DNA from: Varanus komodoensis
Lineage: Eukaryota; Chordata; Lepidosauria; Squamata; Varanidae
NCBI RefSeq assembly: GCF_004798865.1
Contig: NW_025335268.1
Location: 4,098,486 to 4,162,485, forward strand
Length of the DNA stretch: 64,000 bases
Reading direction: 5' to 3'
Shown here: one piece after another, positions 31,870 to 43,258 of the stretch
Layout of the letters: every line of letters begins with the position of its first letter
How positions within the stretch are numbered: the stretch's first letter is position 1
Made by a program: the position numbers and the translations under genes
The notes under the pieces: generated by a model
What the model was told of the DNA's origin: nothing
Database searches by the model: none
Seen by the model: only the letters and a program-made list of their open reading frames with translations

Positions 31870-31945
31870 TTATGTTGTGAGCCGCCCCAAGGCTTCGGCG
31901 AATGGGGCGGCATAGAAATGTTTTAAATAAATTAAATAAACAGCA
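31870..31945 (+). mobile_element. short LINE tail (GTGAGCCGCCCC type)
   Basis: GTTGTGAGCCGCCCCAAGGC, CGAATGGGGCGGCATAGAAATG and a TTTAAATAAATTAAATAAA tail form the terminal block of an L2-related element. It is little eroded, so it is probably younger than most L2 pieces here. Confidence 0.55.
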
Positions 31946-32359
31946 AGCTACATTTGAGTTAAGAAATATTGGTGTTTAATCCTGAAACCTGTTTTCAGTG
32001 TCTGGAATCAGCCTGTTAAGCTACATGGTAATAAGAAACAAAGTCTGTGAGCATGTGTAGAGTGCTTCTCTAGTATTCTTGCTTAATCACTGAACTTTCA
32101 CCTGAGGCTGGATGGGACACACCTCCCAAGTCAGGGACTGTCACTTCCTGATAGTTTGTGACCCAGCATCTCCCATTGCAGAAACTAAGGCGCACAGATG
32201 GGGACAGACAACACGAGCAAGAAAGATTCCTCCTCGTGTTAATAGGCTCAGGTCTCCATGTTTTTCTGCCCTGAAGCAAGTTCCTACTTTTTGCAAGAGA
32301 TATTGCTGATGAGGATAGAAAATGTGCATTTATCACCCTTCATTAATGAATTCCAGAGC
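31946..32359. other. unassigned stretch
   Basis: Nothing recognised. Two open frames of about 65 and 88 codons overlap on opposite strands at 32070-32336 and have no domain content. Confidence 0.3.
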
Positions 32360-32880
32360 AGTATTCCCTTGATACAGATGATACACAGTTCTGAGTACCA
32401 CATTTTAAGAACATTGACAACCTGGAGCATGCCAGGTCCTGGAAGACAACTAGCATGGTGAGGATTATGGAAGCCAGGTTCTGTGAGGGATGCTTGGAAG
32501 AGCTGGGTAGGTTTTGTCTGAGGAAAAGAAGGTTATGGGGAGATAGGATGGCTGCCTCCAAATATCTGAACAGCCTTGATGCTGAAGGCAGGCCAATCAA
32601 TCACTCAATTCTTTATCCGATCATTGACCAGCAAATAAAACAAAAAATCACAGGCAAGCTTTTCCTCAATTGCTCCAAAGGGCAGGGTGGAAGTTGCAGG
32701 GAAGCAGATTTTAGCAAAGCATTAAGGGGAACTTTCTAATTGTAAGAGAGGTTTGATAGAAGCACAGACTGCCTCAGGAGGTATTTAAGCAGAGGCTATA
32801 GTTCCCTCTTGCACTGATCAGGTGGTTGGACTACATGATCCTCAAGATCTTTTCCAAGTCTTTGATTATGTTAATGAAAT
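32360..32880 (+). mobile_element. CR1 LINE, 3' region, old
   Basis: CAGTTCTGAGTACCACATTTTAAGAACATTG is the CR1 'QFWAP' region. The frame from 32455 then encodes RIMEARFCEGCLEELGRFCL and RKRRLWGDRMAASKYLN, a worn form of the CR1 'LEELGxFSLxxRRLxGDxxAxxKYLN' end. The 3' untranslated part ends with GGTGGTTGGACTACATGATCC and 'ttttccaagtctttgatta'. Confidence 0.7.
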
Positions 32881-33429
32881 CTGGTATTTTCGAACAGTTG
32901 CAACAGGTATAATGGCTATTATTCACTCACAGGGTGGATGTATACATTCATGTGGCATTCCAGTACTAGGCCTGGAAAGTAATTAATTTGCTGTGTCAAC
33001 ATTTATTACATTGATTACATGTGACAGGTAACTGCTGTATGTCTGGGAAACACACACTCAGGGCTATGCATAATGGCATATCTTCCAAACAAAGGCATCT
33101 TTAAACTCCAAAATGAACATTTCTCAACCTTATACATATGGCAGACCATCATGGTTTGGCATTGCTAGCTGACTGAGTCTTGTTGCTTAAGTACAAGGAA
33201 CTTCCTTTGCTGCTGTTTTGGCAGAGCCATATAAAAATATGCCCTCCCACATGGAAGGATTGGTATAAAGCATTCTTGCTGCAAATGGGAATGAGGCTGT
33301 AGTGCCTTTTGCTCTCAGGAATGACTAAAAGGCAGACTACAGTTTACTTCATCTACTAGCTGATCAGTGGCCATATTAAGGGGTGGCCCAGTAGGGTTGG
33401 AGCCCTGGATCATTCACTTGGCCTAGGAC
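32881..33429. other. unassigned stretch
   Basis: No element recognised between two CR1 copies. Confidence 0.3.
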
Positions 33430-33547
33430 CTCTAGGAGGCCATGTAAATTTAGGAGGGAGCAGTGATGTAGCCAGGCTTGCTGCTGGTACAAAATTATTT
33501 AGGGTGCTTAAAACCCTGATTGTGAGCAGCTTCATGAGGATCTGTCT
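33430..33547 (+). mobile_element. CR1/L3-type LINE, left part of a split copy
   Basis: GCAGTGATGTAGCCAGGCTTGCTG, AAATTATTTAGGGTGCTTAAAAC and GAGCAGCTTCATGAGGATC align with the CR1 text at 24560-24646 (TGCTGCTG, ATTATTTAAAGTGGTTAAAAC, GAACTGCTCCAGAAGAATC). The copy continues at 34574 after the hAT-like element. Confidence 0.65.
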
Positions 33548-34573
33548 TAGGGGTCGGCAACCTTTAACACTCAAAGAGCCATTTGGACCCGTTTCCCACA
33601 GATAAGAAAACACTGGGAGTGGCAAAACCCTTTTGATATCTAAAATCAAGATAACACTGCATATATCATTTTTTCCTTTATGCTATGTATAAAAAAACTA
33701 TAGTGTGTTGCATTTCTGAAATCAATGAACTGCTACAGAGAAAACAAATTTTTATTTCTGCATGCAACAAAAACATTTTGAACTCCAAAAAAAAAAGACG
33801 CTGGGTTGAAGGTTACTTTCAAATAAAATACTCAATGTCTATTTGAGTCCTCCTCATATTTATGAAATAAAAAGCCGAACTTAAATTATCCACCTGCAGC
33901 AAACCAAAAATGCCGTCTGCTTCTGTGTGCCCTCATCCTTTTATCACGTGTACTGGAGGGTGCAGTCAGCTGTCAACCTGAATAAAGAAAGGACTAACTG
34001 ATACTTTCATACAGTAAGTAGAGTTTCTGCAATACAACAAATATAAATAGTAGTCTGGTGAAATATTGAACAAACATGCCTCTCCCAATGTAATAATGTT
34101 GCTGAATTCTTTATAAGAATCTTTTTAAAACAAGTAGATCTATATCTTCATTATGATTTAGCTGCAGCTCTTGTTCAGTCACTAAAAACTCTTATTTTTA
34201 ATCTTACATTATAAACTAGTAGGACTCCTTTCATATATTTTGAATAGGAGAACAGCTTCCTGAGGAGTCAAAGTCAGTGCCAAAGGGCTGCATGCATTAA
34301 ACAGCAAACCCCATAAGTTCATCAGCAGTAAAAGCAAATTAATCTACCCATGTACCATTAAACGTTTGGTTTTCTTCAGAAACTTTTCTTCGATTTATCC
34401 ATGGTTGGCCTACCAGGGGAAAAAGCTCAGTAAATTGGTGCAGGTCGCAGATCGGCGGCTGTGCCGGCACAGGTTGCAGATCGGCAATTGTGACGCGTAT
34501 TCTGAGTGACGGAGTCGCAGCAGAGGGATTCAAGATCCACGTACTGCTCTGGAGCCACGTTTGCCAACTCCTG
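33548..34573. mobile_element. hAT-like DNA transposon, ~1.0 kb, non-coding
   Basis: The left end TAGGGGTCGGCAACCT and the complement of the right end, CAGGAGTTGGCAAACG, agree at 11 of 16 positions and have the CAGnGGT(C/T)GGCAA form known from hAT elements. The flanking octamers ATCTGTCT (33540-33547) and GTCTATCC (34574-34581) each differ by two bases from ATCTCTCC, the text at the same point of the related CR1 copy at 24640. They are therefore worn copies of one 8-bp target site. No transposase frame is visible, so this is a non-autonomous or fully decayed copy. Near the right end, CAGGTCGCAGATCGGC and CAGGTTGCAGATCGGC (34440, 34467) form a short direct repeat. Confidence 0.7.
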
Positions 34574-35270
34574 GTCTATCCAAACTGAGAGAGAGAGCAT
34601 CAAAATGGCAAATGTGCAAGGAAGAATAAAGAAATGCACAATGGAAACAACCAATCCCAACTTGAGCTATGAGCAATGGGATCAGAAATAGTAGTGACGA
34701 ACCAAGAAAAAGATCTTGCGGTTGTGGTGGACAGCTCAGTGAAAATATCAAATCGATGTGTGGCAGCTGTGAGAATTCGATGTTAAACAAATTCCATGTT
34801 AAGCAAAATTAGGAAAGGAAGAATAAGGCCAGTATCATACTGCCCTCATACAAGTCTGTGTTGTGACTGCACTTGGAACACTGTGTACAGTTCTGGTCAC
34901 CACAGCTAAAAAAGACTATTGTAGAGAAGGAGAAACATGACCAAGGGGTTGAAGCAACCCCTTTTTTCTTTCCCATAACTAGGATTATCCCATATAGCTG
35001 AAATGGTATGGCTGCCAATTTGGCTGGCTTTAAAGGGAGATGGGACAACTCGTGGAGGAGAAGGCTATTGCTGGCTACTAGTCCTGATGGCTCTGTGCAG
35101 CCTCCAATATCAGAAGCAGTATACTTGTGTATGACAGTTGCTGGGGAGCATGGGCAGGAGGGTGCTGCTGCACTCATGTTTCTGTGGCCATGTGTGAACA
35201 GAAGGCTGGACTAGGTGGACCCTTGGTGTGATTCAGCAGGGCTTTTCTTCGGTTCTTAGGTTCACCCTGC
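34574..35270 (+). mobile_element. CR1/L3-type LINE, right part of a split copy
   Basis: It continues the CR1 text: CATCAAAATGGCAAATGTGC, the block coding for EKDLxVVVDSSVKISNRCVA near 34707-34760, GGAACACTGTGTACAGTTC with GGTCACCACAGCTAAAAAAG, and the L3-type 3' end GAAGGCTGGACTAGGTGGACC with TTGGTGTGATTCAGCAGGGC. Frames are broken in several places. Confidence 0.75.
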
Positions 35271-35933
35271 CATCTGTGAGCAGATGGGTCACCTGGGCAT
35301 GAACCTTGCATCGTTTACTCTTGGAATTGGGTAAATTTACAACTAAAAGCATGGGTTATTATAGCCCAGAAGATATTACCATAAACTTTAGGGCACCAAA
35401 GAGCTCTTGTTGGTCCCTGGCACTACACACTCCTCATGTGGATTTGGCACTGAAACACCAAGGAAAAGTGTGAATACAGAGAACGTAAGGTGTAAGCAAG
35501 CCTCAACGGAGACCTTTAAGCAATTTGAGCAGCATTGTGTCCTGGAAGTAAGCATGAGGTTAATTAAAATGTCTTCTATAAAATTTGAATAATTGTAATT
35601 ATTATTAAGTATAGAAATTATTTGCTTGCACAAATTTGTGCAGTTATTGTCCTGTGTTTCTGAGTCCTGTTTCTTCCCTGAAGCTGATGCTTACAAGCAC
35701 AGAAAGCAGCCTTTGCCTAACAGACTTTCCCAGTTGAACTTGTTCTTATAGTTGCCAATTAAGTGACAGCACTCCTGTTTTAGCATGGAGAAGGAAAGCC
35801 TTTGTGTACATGTAAAATGTGTCTGTTGGCCAAGGATACAATCTGGGAATAGTATAAAGGGACAAACAGTAACAAATTCATTGGCCCAGGACTCATACCA
35901 TGAGTTTTTTCTTCCTCCTCCCCATGTATATAC
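35271..35933. other. unassigned stretch
   Basis: AT-rich, with no recognised element. Open frames of 61 and 81 codons overlap on opposite strands. Confidence 0.3.
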
Positions 35934-36080
35934 CAGGGGTGACCAGATGCTCAGCGGATGAGCCATGTCCAAGTTAATGTCAGATGTTTGAAAGCGGCAA
36001 GCAGGCACCTGTGGGTGGTGAGCAAGCGAGCCACAAAATTAACTCAGAGAGCTGCATGAGGCTCAGTTTAGCCACCCCTG
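35934..36080. mobile_element. hAT-like MITE, complete, 147 bp
   Basis: The ends CAGGGGTGACCAGATG and, complemented from the right, CAGGGGTGGCTAAACT share CAGGGGTG at the tip. Flanking octamers GTATATAC (35926-35933) and ATATATAG (36081-36088) share the central TATATA, fitting an 8-bp hAT duplication. Inside, GATGAGCCATGTCC and GAGCCACAAAATTAACTC lie in the same orientation. It is a different family from 31428. Confidence 0.65.
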
Positions 36081-37334
36081 ATATATAGCAATCCATCTCA
36101 GACATGTTTGTAAGAAAGGTGGAGTAGACTTTGTTTAAACAAATAAAGAAAGTACTCCTCAAGGGGTAATTTATTTATTTCATGCATCTGATGAAATGGG
36201 TGTTTGTTCACAAAGCCTTATGATGCAAGAGAGTGGTTAACCACAAGATGTGTGCTGCCATCATAGCTCCTAACCTTCTGATATTTTTCATACTTGAACA
36301 TGTTAAGCCTCATTTATGCACATCAGTCACACTGGCATTGTAGACACCTGCAAATGGCTATTTACGAGTAGCTCATTTCATTTGAACATCCATTAAAATA
36401 TTTAAACCATTTGGTTGTATCTAAAGGTGGTACAGCACAGTGGGAAGGGCTTCTGGCATGGAACTCAGTTTTTACCTGTCTTCCACTTCTGTCCCTAGCC
36501 TTCTGCCATATTCTTAATATTTTGGAGAGTTCGTTAAACCACACCTCCAGCAGTGGCCTGTGTATCTGTGTGTACAGGGGTTGCTGAAAATCCAGCGCTT
36601 GGTCTTGTGCAGACCAAGGTGTTTTCCATGAGCACAGACCCATCTTTCTGTACAACCCAGATTGCGTGATCAAGCTTTACAGACCATGGACTGCTTCTGG
36701 GTATGCTTCCTCCTGTGTGCTTGTTATTTCCACTTTACATCTGGCTTTGTAAAGAACTTAGGAATGGTCTCTCCCCAGGTTGTTGCCATATTTAAACCCA
36801 TCACTCTGGATTTAAACTCAGTTAATTTTACTGGCAAGATCAAATAGTATCAAAGAGACCTTTTACTCAAGTTAGTGTAGCTATTACATTTGTTCCCTGT
36901 AGTAAGGCATGTCTTGAAAGGTAACTGTCAGTAACACCTGTGATCTTGTTCCTTTGGAAAACTCACTGTGAAATTTACAAGTCAGTTTTTCCAGTTCTAA
37001 GAGTTAAATCAAGGAATATTTATAGTGAGTATTTCTTTCTTCGGTGAGTTTTGGAAAGAAAGAAAAGGCATCAGGATTTTACCGCTGTTAAAATATTTGC
37101 AATTTTATGTCTGACTTGGCCCGAGTTCATTTAACAGTTAGCCATCACCTGTGTTTCTTTTTAAGTACAGAGCCTTTCAAATATGGATCTTTCCTTGTGA
37201 TTCTACATTTCCCCCTAAAAGTTTGTTTTCCTTTCGACTTGCAATACCATGTTCTAATACATACTGTTTTTCCTTGTATATTTTCTCTTTGCCTTTTAAA
37301 CTAATAAATAAATAAATACTACACCCAATGAACT
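36081..37334. other. unassigned stretch
   Basis: About 1.25 kb with nothing recognised. A (AAAT)n run at 37302-37318 closes it. Confidence 0.35.
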
Positions 37335-37405
37335 TGGAGTGCAATCCTATGACTATGCACATCAAGGGCAAAACGCCCATTGGTTTTAATGGAGCAGAAT
37401 TGTAA
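37335..37405. mobile_element. palindromic 'GGATTGCA' MITE, worn
   Basis: AGTGCAATCCTATGACTATG, CCCATTGGTTTTAATGG and AGAATTGTAAC follow the family at 39900-39990 from end to end, with substitutions. Confidence 0.5.
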
Positions 37406-38552
37406 CCTTGGACAGTCCAACTTGCTTTTCTTGAAAATGACTGACTTTAGTTTCCTTCTGCTGCCAGGGAATGGTTTGGATATTCTGTTCTTTCGAACCC
37501 CTGGCTAGATCTCCAAAGCCAGCCGTTGGTCGTGCATGCCAAAGAGAGAAGGAGTTCTTCCTGGCAAAGGGGGCTGGGAGTGGGGAGGGACGCGGATTGG
37601 AAAAGCGGAATTTATCTGTGCAGAGGGATGCACCCTCACCGTCCTTTAGGATGTGCGTTTGTTGTTGGCTTTGAACGACGCTGTTCACTGTTGCTGGACA
37701 ATTGGGGTCCTGTTTTTTTTAAAGATTGAACAAAGGAAAGCTATGCGGTTCTTTTTATTTTTTTTATAAATAGTAATTGAGTAAAAATGTTAAGTTAGCC
37801 AGTGCCAAGGGGCAAGTATCCAGCATAAGAGCGAATTTCTCCATCCAGAGTGTGATTTTGAGGACTCGTTAAGGGAAAATGTGCTGTGCCAAGTGCTGAA
37901 GTACCGTCAGTATCACCTTGCATGAACTGTCTGTTCTCAAACGGCGGTACTCCAAATGACTCTCTGATAATAGGGATACACATCTTTTTATCACTTGGTA
38001 TTAGCTCTTGTAAAACGCCATGCTAATCAAATCACTGGATTTTGTTTTTCCTTCTTGTTTAAAAAGGCGCACACAAGAGCAAGTACACTTCAAGACAGGC
38101 GAAAGCCCCAAAAATCAGAATCAGTTTTTCCTACAATAGTGCCAGTTGTCATAACTGCATTGCAAGCAGTGCTGCTTGTGTTTGCGTTTGTGTTTTTAGA
38201 AAGACCCTGTTGCTGAAACGGTTGCACTCTCAGCTTTTTCTTAGTTTGTTTACAAAGAAAAAGAGAAAAGAGTGTGGGACCAGTTTCCACGAACCTCTTC
38301 TGTGTGTGCCGCAGAAGAGTTCAATGGGAAAATGTTGGATATTCCTCATCTTTCTGGCTTTCATGGTTGTAAGGAAAAGTTTGAAAATGCAATATTTCCC
38401 CTGCTCTGAAGTTTAGTAGACGAGAAGAGAATATATCATTTATGGGTTCCAAGAAACCATACAGTATTATTCTTTATCGTACCAACAGGCAGGAAATCGC
38501 TCCCAATTTTAACATTTAGGATTGCTAACTGCCTTTTTGGTTACAGCTGTCT
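37406..38552. other. unassigned stretch
   Basis: No recognised element. 37500-37660 is GC-rich with CpG sites. Overlapping open frames on both strands (for example 37386-37688 and 37471-37674) show no domain content. Confidence 0.35.
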
Positions 38553-38668
38553 TCCCAGCTGGGTGGTTTGCAGACCTGTTGGACTGCAACTCCTAGCATG
38601 GCTGGCTGGGGATGCTGCAACTTGTAGTCTAACACAACTGGAGGGCACCCATTTGGAAAAAGCAGGGG
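38553..38668. mobile_element. hAT-like MITE (CAGCCTTCCCCAAC family), partial
   Basis: TTGGACTGCAACTCCTAGCATGG, CTGGCTGGGGATGCTGCAAC, TTGTAGTCTAACACAACTGG and AGGGCACCCATTTGGAAAAAGC run through both halves of the family. Outer ends are altered. Confidence 0.55.
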
Positions 38669-39235
38669 ATTCTAAATGCAGGGGAAATCTGATATTAGTT
38701 TTTGCACAGCATCATGGAAAAATAAGCATTGCAGGGTGGCAAGATGTTGCTAAACATTACTGGGGAGAGACGTGGCGATGAATGCTACTGCATGTCCTGT
38801 CCTCCCTCTTTCTAGTAATGCATAGCAAAACGAAATGTGGTACAGTTCACCATATTGCAGGATTCCCTGTCTCTACAGGATTCAGCCAGTGGGGTGGGAT
38901 AGGAGAAGCCTTGAGGCCAAGGATGCCATGCAAAGCCATGTCAGCACGTGGCACCTTCAGGTGGATGCTGGAGCCCTGGCACCCCAGGAGGGCCCATCAC
39001 TGACCACTGCCCTCCAGCTGGGTGGTTGTGCTTGGTATGCATCAACAGCACATTCTGCTAACTTCCTGGGAACACACGGTACACTAACTGGTCTCCAATT
39101 CCCTGGAAGTCCCTCCCCCCTTCTCTGGGAAACCCTTTTTAAAAATGTGTTCTTTGGCCACTTTTCCTGGCATAGAGGCCAGTTGTAGGAGTATGATGCT
39201 GGAGGATTCTACATGCAACACGTGCTTTCATAGGA
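38669..39235. other. unassigned stretch
   Basis: No recognised element. A 117-codon frame (38835-39188) lacks domain content. Confidence 0.3.
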
Positions 39236-39620
39236 TCAGCAAATCCCAAGAGCAGTTAAGGCACTTTCGTCATGGGGTGCATGTTTGAATACTGCAAACT
39301 GTGCCAGCTCCAGGTTTGGGGGGTCTTTGGGCAAGACGCTCTCAGTGGGCCCTTTCCCCCCTGAGTCTGCCACTGTCACCAGCTGCCTTTGCTCCTCCTG
39401 TTCTTTCTCATCATTGCAGGCACTTGGTTCTTTGGTAGGCAGAGAGCAGCAAGCAAGAGAGGCAGCAGCGGGTCCTCCTCTTCCTGCCACCATCATTTTC
39501 TGAACCACAGAAAGAGACAGGTGAAGAAGCTGCCTGCAATGGTGAAGGGGAAAAACAAGCCCAGAGGGCGTTTGTCAGTGGGTCCCTGGTGGGACGTGGG
39601 CCCATGGCATGGACTCAGCT
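39236..39620. repeat. unclassified GC-rich repeat, copy 1 of 2
   Basis: CTCAGTGGGCCCTTTCCCCC, CTGCCACTGTCACCAGCTGCC, CTCCTCCTGTTCTTTCTC, a 'catcattgcaggcactt' phrase, and AGACAGGTGAAGAAGCTG with CAGTGGGTCCCTGGTG recur in the same order at 47045-47350. An open frame on each strand is a by-product of the composition. Family unknown. Confidence 0.5.
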
Positions 39621-39899
39621 TCATCTTCCTTGAAGTTGGCCCGGGCTGTAATTCATGGAATGTGGCTCAGCGTGAGTCTGTGAGCTACTGACACACCCCC
39701 TCTATGATTCTTATGGGACTGTGTCCTTGTGGGTGAAACCCACCTCCGGTTAATGGGATATTGGGTGGTATGATGACCTAAATCTAACAAAAGGGCTCTG
39801 CTATGACGCCGAGACAATAGTCTAGCTCTTTGTAGACCAACATTTTCTCTTTTATCAGAAAAGGCTAATCATACATGTCTTTTGCTTTTGTGTATATTC

Positions 39900-39990
39900 A
39901 AGGGTGCAATCCTTGTCATACTTACCCTGAGGAAAATCCCATTAGGCTCAATAAGTCTTAATTTGAGTAAACTTCATAGGATTGTCCTGA
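39900..39990. mobile_element. palindromic 'GGATTGCA' MITE, near complete
   Basis: GGTGCAATCCTTGTCATACTTACC on the left and its counterpart GAGTAAACTTCATAGGATTGTC on the right are inverted partners. The centre reads ATCCCATTAGGCTCAATAAG. Other members are at 3172, 10036, 25790, 37335 and 56565. Confidence 0.6.
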
Positions 39991-41379
39991 AAAGCAATAT
40001 CTTTTGTCTATGCTGTTGAGTATATTTAAACAGAAATATGCTCCACTGAAACAACTTCCAGCTAAAGGATCAAGTAGCAGCTTCTGGGACTTGCATGTAT
40101 GTTTCTGTGACCCGTAGAACCAGAGAGTGGGCACTATTCAGTACACTCATGTTTCTATCCCCTGAACTGAAATCCATGATCTCCTACAAGGGTTAAGGGG
40201 ATCACGGGATGTGGGAAGGTCTGTTTGCCCTCCTTTTGATTGACAGTGGGCTGTGAGGTCATGCAACTAGAATGTGGATGCCAGCCAGAATCCCCAAATG
40301 ACAAACAGGCTAGTGATCTGGGTTCTGCTTGTGATTGTCCTCCCATCAGCACAGAAGTCTCTTCTTTAGGCTCGGGTTCCAAAGGGAATGACCCAGCAGA
40401 TAGGATAGTCAGGAGTTCTCTTTTATAGATAACAGTCCTCTATTGGGAGGGCTGTCAGAAGAATATCCTCTATTATTAAGGCATACTCGTTTTGGAGGAT
40501 TGTCCCTCCCAAGTCTGATTTAAAGATAATGAATCATCTGAAGGAAGAGCTGAGCCTTGAATTGGTCCAGCTGATGGTGCCAACTGCGCAAGGCACAGAG
40601 GGCACCTGCTCACAGTTTCCCACACTATGTACTCCATTTCTTTTTAAATTATTTTTCTTCTAAAAGTTCCCTGATGTATATGCAAAATTTATGCAAGTTG
40701 CCACAATTTTTATCTTATTTTTGGGTAATGCATGGACTCTTTTTTAGTGCTGCACAGGGGGCCACCCTACCAACACAGCCATATCTCATCAAAGGAGCTG
40801 GGGGAGGAAAAGGCCCAGAAACAGATCCCCCGACCCCATCCCCTATGGAAAGTGCTTTCCTTGTCTGATACACACCTGAAGACCTGCTTAGAAGGATGGG
40901 CTGAGGTATAGAGAAATATTTCCCAACCAACACAATGCCACCTAAAAGCTGCAGCGGTATTAGCAGTGCCCCCAAAATACTGACCCAAGTTCTGAATCTA
41001 GCTTCTGGAACCTCCTTAGCTCAGAGCGGTCATGGGTCCTTTCCGAAGGCATTGTCCATTTGAGAGGAGTGCCCAGCACCCATGCAGTTTAAAGACAAAG
41101 CAGCATAAGAAGGGATTGCTGGCACCTTGGGCTGTCCCATCTAGAGTCATAACTTGGAGAGCAGACTGATCTGGCACACAAATTACCTGGCCAGAGTCTT
41201 CACTCACTATGGTGACTTTTGTTTTAAATTATAGTATTTATTTCTAAATGTGTCTAATATTGTGGGTTCACTTTCAGTTGCTGCAGCCTGATGAGATGGA
41301 CTTATGCCTTCTCAATGGGATTGATCACATGTCCTCCCAGTCATTAGTCCTTGTGGCTAATACAAGCTGGCTGAGCTGA
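39991..41379. other. unassigned stretch
   Basis: About 1.4 kb without a recognised element. Short open frames at 40155-40382 and 40674-40868 have no domain content. Confidence 0.35.
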
Positions 41380-41710
41380 GTGGGTGTGGCTGAATGGGCA
41401 GGTTTGCACAACATGCAAAGTCGCAGTGGTTTCTTGCCTGGGATGGTCTGCTGTGTCTTCTGAACTCTGTCATGGCATGCTAGCATGGTACATTTAGTTT
41501 TTAGAAACCACAATAAGAAACACTGGCCTGTTTTATGGTTTTCGCACTTTGCATGGTTTCTCTGATTGTTTGAACCCAGCACAGTGGTTTCCTTGGTCTT
41601 GCTAAGCAGCTACCACAGGGTCACTTGGAAGGATCAGCAGCAGCTGGAGTAGTTGCTTGAGCCATCTAGCAGGGGATTAAATTTTAGGCATGGTGGCTGA
41701 TGGAATACAT
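41380..41710. repeat. unclassified AACCATGG-type repeat, copy 1 of 2
   Basis: GGCAGGTTTGCACAACATGC, TCTGTCATGGCATGC, GAGTAGTTGCTTGAGCCATC and TGGCTGATGGAATA recur in the same order at 48460-48810. There is no coding content. The ends are not sharply defined. Confidence 0.5.
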
Positions 41711-41759
41711 GCCAACAACAGGAGGACTGAGTAAGGAGCGTGGAAACTGTTTGTGGGGA

Positions 41760-43258
41760 ACCCATTTAGTTGGCTGTCAGGAATATTCAGGTGAAAAGCC
41801 ACACACCATGGAAACCACGGAGAGCTGTTTGTAGTGAGTGCGAACTCAGCCAGTGGGGCCCGAGAGTGGTAAATGCATCCCTGTGTGAAAGGGTCATTCC
41901 TACTGTCCTTAATGAGACAGCTGGGCAACCATTCCTGAAGAAACCCATTCTGGGCCCAGTGGTACTTGACAGCTACTTCCCACTCCAAACCCTCCTTCTT
42001 AAGGAAGGTACTTGAAAAGATTTCAGCAGAGCAACTGCAGGAAGGGACTGGGCATTCCAGTCTGGGATTCAACCTGGTTACAGGGCAGAATCTGCCTTGG
42101 TTGCCCGGACAGAGAAGCTTTATTGAGAGAAGAGCAGAGGAATGTGGCCCTGCCCATTCTCTCATCAAACTTTGATAACATCAACCATGGTATCATCCTG
42201 ACTTAATTGAATCACTGTGACAGTCATTTCCATCTTATCTGCAATGTCGATTTAAAAAAATACCATTGGGTAAGCCATTCCTTAGCCCCTTGGCAACTTA
42301 GCTATGAGGTTCAGCAGGATGTTCATTAGGGGATTTTGAATTAGGTACCATCACCCTATGACATCTGAATCAGGAGATAGGCTGTACAAGTTCTAGATTA
42401 CTGCCTAAACTCAATAGGCTGGATAAGGGCCAATAAAATGAACCTGAATCCTGGCAAGAGGAATGTCCTTCGGGTAAATGGTTCCTCAGCCCAGGAGACA
42501 GGCTCATTGCCTCTTCTGGATGGGGTTGTACCCCTTTTGAAAGGTCAGGTTCATAGCCTGGGTGTAATCCTAGATCGATCATTGTAACTGGAGTCCCAAG
42601 TGACCACAGTAGGTTTGACTTGTTTTCAGTTATGGTGTCTCCTGAACAGGGATAGCTTGGCCTCAGTGACCCAGCACAGCACTACTAACCTCAAAAATGG
42701 ATTACTGCCTTTATGATATTTCTGGATGATGTGGAGCTTGTGCAGAATCCAGCAGTTCAGCTCCTGTTAGGAACCACCTTTTCAGGCTGCAGCCTCTTTG
42801 CTGCGGAAGCTCCAGGCTGTGTCCTCACCCCTAGGCAAGGTTTAGGGGTTTGTTATCAGTGTATAGAACCCTAAGTAACCAGCATGCAAGAGAGAGCACC
42901 TCCTTGTTTACCAACTTCCTTGGTTACTAAGTTCATCAGATGGCATTCTCCTCATGGTTCTCCATGGACCCATGTCCTGACCCATGTGCTACCAGGAGAA
43001 AAGTCTTCAGCCTGGTGATTCCATCTCTGAGGAACTCCCTGCCTTTGAAGGTCAGGCAGGCACCAACATTATGTTGAATTGGTGCCTCTTGGGAACATCC
43101 TCATTTCAGAATGCTTTCCTTGATGGGCCAGCCACAGGTTTTATTGATTTGGTTTTAACAGATTGTTTACATCTTTTATTATCTTGTTATTGTTCACTGC
43201 TCTGGAATCTGTTTAGATGTAGACCAGTATATACATGTTGTAAACAATAAATAAATAA
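41760..43258 (+). mobile_element. L2-type LINE, ~1.5 kb, decayed
   Basis: Reverse-transcriptase words appear in order on the plus strand. FLKKPILGPVVLDSYFPLQT (41930) matches 'KKPxLDPxxLxNYRPVSNL'. FDNINHGIIL (42170) matches the 'FDTVDHxILL' catalytic-domain motif. RANKMNLNPGKRNVLRVNG, then PLLDGVVPLLKGQVHSLGVI and LDRSL (42430-42590) match the L2 'NKLKLNPDKTExLLVG ... LGVxLDxSL' block. The 3' end has 'agatgtagaccagtatatac' and an AAATAAATAAAT tail at 43247-43258. Numerous stops and frame changes show great age. Confidence 0.75.
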
